From positions 1 to 9,613 of the forward strand of contig JAITNU010000026.1 in the NCBI GenBank assembly GCA_031290325.1: DNA of 9,613 nucleotides. The letters are read 5' to 3'. The translations under genes and the position numbers were made by a program. Source of the stretch: Treponema sp. Its GTDB lineage: Bacteria > Spirochaetota > Spirochaetia > Treponematales > Breznakiellaceae. Below, piece by piece: positions 5,501-9,613 of this stretch. How positions within the stretch are numbered: the first letter of the stretch is position 1; every line of letters begins with the position of its first letter. The notes below the pieces were generated by a model, which saw only the letters and a program-made list of their open reading frames with translations, ran no database searches and was not told the DNA's origin.

Positions 5501-7036
5501 ATGGTGCCAGTTTTTTTTGATAATATTGTTTCGCTTTTCTCTAAGAACAAGGAAGATCCTGAACTAGAGAAGAAAAGATTATTAAAGCATCTCAGACGGG
5601 ATCTAAGCCAAAGTAAATTTAATAAATTTTATAAGCTGCGGTCCGAAGAGCTTGAGCCGGTGGCGGCTAAGTTTTTTTATGATATGTATAAAATCGTGTC
5701 AAGCGCCCAGCTTTTCATGCAGAATTCCGCCCAATCGACGCTGCTCAAAGAGACCACTATCGAAGTCTTTATGGAGCAAGAACTCCTTGCGGCCAAGGAG
5801 CGGCTTTCCCCCCAGGCCATTGAGGAACGGGCTAAAACAGTGTCCCCCCAGGAACTCTCCCGTCAGGTAAAGAAGGAACTCGCCACCTTTGTTGCTGCCT
5901 TCGATACGGTCCTCATGGATACCATAGACCAGTCTTATAACCTGATCCTGATCTTCATCCACTTTGTAAGCTTCAATTTCTACGCCTTGTTAAAAAAATT
6001 CGATCCCAAGCTGACCGAACACAATTTCAACTATCAGCCCCAGTTTACCCATATCAAGGCAGCATCGGTTATCGAAAGCATCAAGGATTTCCTGGAAATA
6101 GCCTACCCTGTTGAGACGGACCAGGATTGGCAAACTGTCCGCAAGGTGCTCAAGACCTACAAAGGGGATGTGGATGTGCTTAATTTTGATCAATGGCGTA
6201 AACTCCTCAATCGCCTCCAGGAGGTACAGAAAACCAGTATCCTGGTACTCATCGTGCGGTACGTTGGCAAGGACCCTATCTGGCAATCGAAGCCGAATAT
6301 CCCCAGTGAACACATTGCGGAAACCTATCTTGAAACAATGCGTTTCGAGGTGGAGGAGAGTATCGATAAGATCGTCAATGCCCAGCGGAACGCTAAGATA
6401 GCCGCAGTTGCCAAAACCATCTTCGGGGTTGTCAATATTACCAGGCTCACCTATTATACCGACCGGGAAAATGAGATATATATCAAGAAAAACCTGGGGG
6501 GCTTTACCTACATCGCGCCTATGAACTATTTAAAGGCCTTTATCCTGGATTATTATAAGAAGGACATACGGGAGCTTTGTGAGCTTTTCTTAATCCGGGG
6601 GCAATGGACCACCCGTGATCTATCCAAGCAAATGTCCGATAAGTTTTATGAGATCATGGAGATCTCCGAACGGCTCCTGAGTTTTGATGGGGCCCTGGGG
6701 AATGACGGGCTTCATGGCGGCCGGCTGCGGATCGCGATGTTGAAGTCCGACCGGGATAAGAGCCAGCTCAAACTGATTACCGGTATCCTGAACGTGGTCA
6801 ATGAAGAAGCCCGGCGTATCCTTATTGAAGTCACCAAGTCCCTCGTCGTGGTGGGAAAGTACCTCAAAACTATCCTTGATGATTACCAGAAGAACCCCCA
6901 TACCCTCCTTATAAACTGGCAAGAACTGGAATCGGTTTCGGATATCCCCATTGACCAGCAGCTCGTCAATGCCTACAAACGGATCTACAATTTTGTCCAG
7001 ATGATGCAGCTTTTTATGCAACCCAGTGGAGAATGA
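5501..7036 (+). CDS. Spirochaetal protein of unknown function, DUF5312-like
   Basis: A 511-residue, mostly helical and highly charged protein without a signal peptide. It begins with a basic, lysine-rich segment (residues 12-45, KNKEDPELEKKRLLKHLRRD). One moderately hydrophobic stretch at about residues 146-164 (LILIFIHFVSFNFYALL) could associate with a membrane but looks more like a buried helix. The overall sequence fits, from memory, the spirochaete-restricted family DUF5312, whose function is not established. No nucleotide-binding or catalytic motif is visible. ATG 5501 is placed directly after a promoter and has only a weak GAGAA upstream. The TGA stop overlaps the uvrB start (ATGATG) by four bases, so uvrB translation is probably coupled to this gene and the two share a transcript. 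A link to DNA repair is inferred from this arrangement alone. Confidence 0.87.
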   Translation: MVPVFFDNIVSLFSKNKEDPELEKKRLLKHLRRDLSQSKFNKFYKLRSEELEPVAAKFFYDMYKIVSSAQLFMQNSAQSTLLKETTIEVFMEQELLAAKERLSPQAIEERAKTVSPQELSRQVKKELATFVAAFDTVLMDTIDQSYNLILIFIHFVSFNFYALLKKFDPKLTEHNFNYQPQFTHIKAASVIESIKDFLEIAYPVETDQDWQTVRKVLKTYKGDVDVLNFDQWRKLLNRLQEVQKTSILVLIVRYVGKDPIWQSKPNIPSEHIAETYLETMRFEVEESIDKIVNAQRNAKIAAVAKTIFGVVNITRLTYYTDRENEIYIKKNLGGFTYIAPMNYLKAFILDYYKKDIRELCELFLIRGQWTTRDLSKQMSDKFYEIMEISERLLSFDGALGNDGLHGGRLRIAMLKSDRDKSQLKLITGILNVVNEEARRILIEVTKSLVVVGKYLKTILDDYQKNPHTLLINWQELESVSDIPIDQQLVNAYKRIYNFVQMMQLFMQPSGE

Positions 7037-9027
7037 TGCGTCCTTTTGAGGTCGTTTCCCCCTTCAGCCCCGCAGGAGATCAGGGGGAGGCCATTGCGGC
7101 CCTGGTTGCAGGCATCACCGGGGGGGATCAATACCAGACCCTCCAGGGGGTAACCGGTTCGGGGAAGACCTTCACCATGGCCAAGCTCATCGAGGCGGCC
7201 CAACAGCCTACCCTCATTGTAAGCCACAACAAGACCCTGGCGGCCCAGCTCTTCCGGGAGTTCCGGGGCTTCTTTCCCCATAATGCCGTGGAATACTTCG
7301 TCTCCTATTACGATTACTATCAGCCCGAAGCCTACGTTGCCAGCCGGGACCTCTACATCGAAAAAGACGCTTCTATTAATGAAGAGATTGAACGGATGCG
7401 GCTTTCAGCCACCCGGAGCCTCATGGAACGGGAAGATGTGATCATCGTGGCCACTGTATCCTGTATCTACGGCCTGGCGACCCCGGAGGTGTACCGGAAG
7501 ATGACCGCTATCTTTGCACGGGGGGACACTATCGACGTGGACGCCCTGATGCGGCGCTTCGTGGAACTCCAGTACGAGCGGAACGACGCGGTCCTGGAAC
7601 GGGGCAGGTTTCGCCGCCGGGGGGATACGCTGGAGATTTTCCCTGCCTACCTTGAGGATGCCTACCGGGTTGACCTGGACTGGAACCAGGTGGAACGGAT
7701 CCGGCGCTTTAACCCAGTGTCCGGGGAGCTCTTTGAGGAGCTTGACCGGGCCATGATATACCCGGCCAAACAGTTCGTCATGCCCCAGGACATGGTTAAG
7801 GATGCCCTGGTAACGATTAAGCAGGAACTGGCAGAACGTTACGAATTCCTCAAAACCGCGGGACAGTTCATAGAAGCGGAACGGCTCAAGACCCGTGTGG
7901 AGTACGATATCGAGATGCTCACTGAGATGGGCTATTGCCCAGGCATTGAGAACTACTCCGCTCCCATTTCAGGACGGAAGCGGGGGGATGCTCCTGACAC
8001 CCTCATCGACTATTTGCCCAAGCGGCACCTCACCTTCATCGACGAAAGCCACGTTACCCTCCCCCAAATCGGCGCCATGTACGCCGGGGACCGGAGCCGC
8101 AAGCAGAGCCTTGTGGATTACGGTTTCCGTCTCCCCTGTGCCCTGGACAACCGGCCCCTGCGGTACGATGAGTTTACCCAGCGGCTGGACAAGACTATCT
8201 TCGTTTCCGCAACCCCTGGGAAGACCGAAATCGACCAATCAACGCGGGTGGTGCAGCAGCTCATCCGGCCCACCGGGCTGCTTGACCCGGAGCTTGAGGT
8301 CCGTTCCAGCGAGGGCCAGATGGAAGATATCTACGCCGAAGTCTGCCACCGCACCGCTGCCGGGGAGCGCTCCCTCATCCTCACCCTTACCAAGAAAATG
8401 GCGGAGGACCTCACCACCTACCTTTCAGGGCTGGGCCTCAAGGTACGGTACATCCACAGCGAAGTGGAGACCATTGAGCGGGTGGAAATTCTCACCCAGC
8501 TCCGCCAGGGGGCCTTTGATGTGCTGGTAGGGATCAACCTCCTCCGGGAAGGGATCGATTTGCCGGAGGTATCCTTCATCGCGATCCTTGATGCGGACAA
8601 GATCGGCTTTCTCAGGTCCCTCACGAGCCTCATTCAGATCATAGGCCGGGCCGCCCGGAATGCTGCGGGGAAGGTGATCATGTACGCCGACCGTATGAGC
8701 GACGCCATGAGCGCTGCCATTGCCGAGACCGAGCGGCGCCGTACTATTCAGATGGCCTACAACGCGGCCCACGGCATCACCCCCATGACCATACAGAAGG
8801 CCATTGCGGACATTCTGGTGCGTCATGCAGCAGAGGAGCAGGACGCTGCCGCCACCTCCATTGAGGTGCTCAAAAACTCCTACAATATCCTGGTTCCCGC
8901 CCAACGGAAGCAGCTTGTGGCAGCCCTGAACGCGGAAATGCTGGAACACGCCAAGAAGCTGGAGTTTGAGCAGGCTGCGGTCATCAGGGACGAGATCCAG
9001 CGGATCAGCGAGTTGGGCAAGGTATGA
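7033..9027 (+). CDS. uvrB: UvrB, excinuclease ABC subunit B
   Basis: A full-length 664-residue UvrB (family usual 655-675). It is the damage-verifying helicase-like subunit of nucleotide excision repair: UvrA loads it, it probes the strand with a beta-hairpin, and it recruits UvrC. Visible motifs in order are Walker A GVTGSGKT (39-46), SHNKTLAAQL (64-73), the tyrosine-rich hairpin EYFVSYYDYYQPEAYV (87-102), DESH motif II (337-340), FVSATPGK (390-397), LREGIDLPEVS (504-514), motif VI QIIGRAAR with Arg539 and Arg542, and the C-terminal UVR domain (about 623-661) that contacts UvrC. Position 524 is Ile and 530-531 are Leu-Thr, where E. coli and Bacillus have Glu and Glu-Arg. ATG 7033 overlaps the previous stop; ATG 7036 is equally possible. 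No uvrA and no recognisable SOS box are seen. Confidence 0.99.
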   Translation: MMRPFEVVSPFSPAGDQGEAIAALVAGITGGDQYQTLQGVTGSGKTFTMAKLIEAAQQPTLIVSHNKTLAAQLFREFRGFFPHNAVEYFVSYYDYYQPEAYVASRDLYIEKDASINEEIERMRLSATRSLMEREDVIIVATVSCIYGLATPEVYRKMTAIFARGDTIDVDALMRRFVELQYERNDAVLERGRFRRRGDTLEIFPAYLEDAYRVDLDWNQVERIRRFNPVSGELFEELDRAMIYPAKQFVMPQDMVKDALVTIKQELAERYEFLKTAGQFIEAERLKTRVEYDIEMLTEMGYCPGIENYSAPISGRKRGDAPDTLIDYLPKRHLTFIDESHVTLPQIGAMYAGDRSRKQSLVDYGFRLPCALDNRPLRYDEFTQRLDKTIFVSATPGKTEIDQSTRVVQQLIRPTGLLDPELEVRSSEGQMEDIYAEVCHRTAAGERSLILTLTKKMAEDLTTYLSGLGLKVRYIHSEVETIERVEILTQLRQGAFDVLVGINLLREGIDLPEVSFIAILDADKIGFLRSLTSLIQIIGRAARNAAGKVIMYADRMSDAMSAAIAETERRRTIQMAYNAAHGITPMTIQKAIADILVRHAAEEQDAAATSIEVLKNSYNILVPAQRKQLVAALNAEMLEHAKKLEFEQAAVIRDEIQRISELGKV

Positions 9028-9075
9028 TTGGTGTGGAATTGGGTGATTTTTTCCTGTCAAGTAGTAGACAAAGCG

Positions 9076-9321
9076 CTATAGCCCTATCGCGGAAAAGGGG
9101 GCTGCCCGGTTCAGTACCTGGGCGACGCACCGGTGTTCCGGGAGGAGGAGGCTGGGATCCGCTTCCAGCATGGTAAAGGCGTCGGTACGGGCCTGGGCAA
9201 GGGAGGCAACGTCCCGGACCGGATCGGCCAGCCCAAGGGTGAGGTAACCGGATTGTTCGATACCCCCAAGGTGGCCGGGGCCCGGACCGACGCATTTCCC
9301 ATCCTGTAATCTGATCCGGAG
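9076..9321 (-). pseudogene. Remnant of the recG C-terminus
   Basis: Between uvrB and the next gene, a minus-strand frame is open from 9321 to a TAG at 9078-9076 (81 codons) without any usable start. From about residue 12 it reads as the C-terminal tail of RecG helicase: GPGPGHLGG, then GIEQSGYLTLGLADPVRD-type sequence, ARTDAFTMLEADP, LLLPEHR and VLNRAAPF. RecG proteins carry the related pattern R-G-P-G, G-T/I-x-Q-S-G, L-A-D-x-x-R-D, A-R-x-D-A, L-L-x-x-D-P in the same order at their ends. All helicase motifs are missing, the family arginine of RGPG is lost, and the frame is closed by TAG at 9324-9322. I read this as a decayed, N-terminally deleted copy; a functional recG would have to be elsewhere. 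The identification comes from recalled motifs, not a search. Confidence 0.65.
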
Positions 9322-9390
9322 CTACAGGCGCCGTAACACCGCCGGGTTGCGGAGGTACTCAGCCGGGCGTCTCCATTTTCGAGGGTAAGC

Positions 9391-9420
9391 TTGTAAGGCT
9401 TATTGAGCTGAATATATAAA
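9391..9420 (+). promoter_or_regulatory. Possible promoter of the partial downstream gene
   Basis: TTGTAA (9391-9396) lies 18 bases before TATAAA (9415-9420), or 16 before TATATA (9413-9418). Transcription would start about 9425-9427, only a few bases before ATG 9431. The rest of 9325-9390 holds no gene that I can support. A small inverted repeat, TAAGC/GCTTA (9386-9390 and 9398-9402), overlaps the -35 and could be an operator. Confidence 0.35.
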
Positions 9421-9430
9421 AGGGGTTTTT

Positions 9431-9613
9431 ATGAAGGAGTCGAAAAAGAGGCCGGAGGATTCCCGGCAAGGTTCTGCGGAAAAAAAGGGTCCCTCCTTGA
9501 GGGTCCAGTTCGTCGTCATTTTTACCATCTTTGTTATTACCCTCTGTACCGTGACCACCATTATTTCCCTGCGGCAAACCATCGGAGTGGCGGTCATGAT
9601 TTTTGGGCAGCAG
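9431..9613 (+). CDS. N-terminus of a membrane sensor-type protein (partial, runs off the right edge)
   Basis: Sixty-one codons are visible, with no stop before the window ends. The first 24 residues are hydrophilic and basic (KESKKRPEDSRQ, then EKKGPSLR). A hydrophobic helix follows at about 25-46 (VQFVVIFTIFVITLCTVTTII), and then the start of an extracytoplasmic segment. This cytoplasm-helix-periplasm opening is typical of methyl-accepting chemotaxis proteins and of HAMP-containing adenylate/guanylate cyclases or histidine kinases, all numerous in treponemes. The diagnostic domains lie beyond the window, so the exact class cannot be given. AGGGG lies five bases before the ATG, although the promoter at 9391-9420 may start transcription at or after it. 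The gene is separated from uvrB by the recG relic. Confidence 0.75.
   Translation, partial: MKESKKRPEDSRQGSAEKKGPSLRVQFVVIFTIFVITLCTVTTIISLRQTIGVAVMIFGQQ

Noticed and set aside
5398..5550. N-terminal extension of the four-helix membrane protein to ATG 5550.
   Set aside because: It would run through the divergent promoter and into the start of the DUF5312-like gene, and the extra 51 residues look non-coding.
8425..9060. Long antisense frames over uvrB (also plus-strand 7895-8530 in another frame).
   Set aside because: They overlap conserved UvrB motifs, lack ribosome sites and show no family features.
9028..9060. T-run (GATTTTTTCC) after uvrB as a possible intrinsic terminator.
   Set aside because: I could not find a stable GC-rich hairpin directly before the T-run.
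9005..9302. Two minus-strand ATG-started frames (9005-9295 and 9111-9302) downstream of uvrB.
   Set aside because: Both are proline- and arginine-rich out-of-frame readings of the recG relic; only the third frame carries family-like sequence.

Overview
The window looks like chromosomal DNA of a spirochaete, most likely a Treponema and perhaps one of the insect-gut treponemes. This is inferred from moderate GC content (about half, by eye), the UvrB sequence style, short lipoproteins with spirochaetal lipoboxes, a bacterial Ig-like lipoprotein, a small outer-membrane barrel, and several conserved-looking proteins that I associate with treponemes. No species can be fixed from the sequence alone. 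I see no tRNA, rRNA, CRISPR array, insertion sequence or phage gene.

Layout. (1) 1-988, minus strand: a two-gene envelope unit (small beta-barrel protein at 435-911, then an Ig-like lipoprotein cut by the window edge) behind a strong promoter at 960-988. (2) 1015-1485, minus: ybaK, a Cys-tRNA(Pro) deacylase. (3) 1549-2819, plus: a PilZ-domain protein overlapped by four bases by an RlmM-type 23S rRNA methyltransferase. It is divergent from ybaK and shares a compact promoter region with it. (4) 5397 down to 2794, minus: a tight four-gene operon of a small four-helix membrane protein, a Nudix hydrolase, a beta-propeller-like lipoprotein and a single-span membrane protein. Its tail overlaps the end of rlmM by 26 bases. 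(5) 5501-9027, plus: a 511-residue protein of unknown function (DUF5312-like), overlapped by four bases by uvrB. (6) 9028-9430: no intact gene, but a clear decayed RecG C-terminus on the minus strand. (7) 9431-9613, plus: the first 61 codons of a membrane sensor-type protein that runs off the window.

How the genes fit together. Most of the window is housekeeping (repair, nucleotide clean-up, tRNA proofreading, rRNA modification) mixed with envelope proteins of unknown role. Translational coupling through 4-base overlaps recurs: pilZ-rlmM, Nudix-lipoprotein and DUF5312-uvrB.

The most unusual feature is regulatory. At three or four genes a good -10 box lies only 5-10 bases before the start codon and no convincing Shine-Dalgarno sequence is present, so these transcripts may be leaderless or nearly so. 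I found no defence system or other obviously undescribed multi-gene system. The best leads are the leaderless promoters, the shared ybaK/pilZ promoter, the DUF5312-uvrB coupling and the recG relic.
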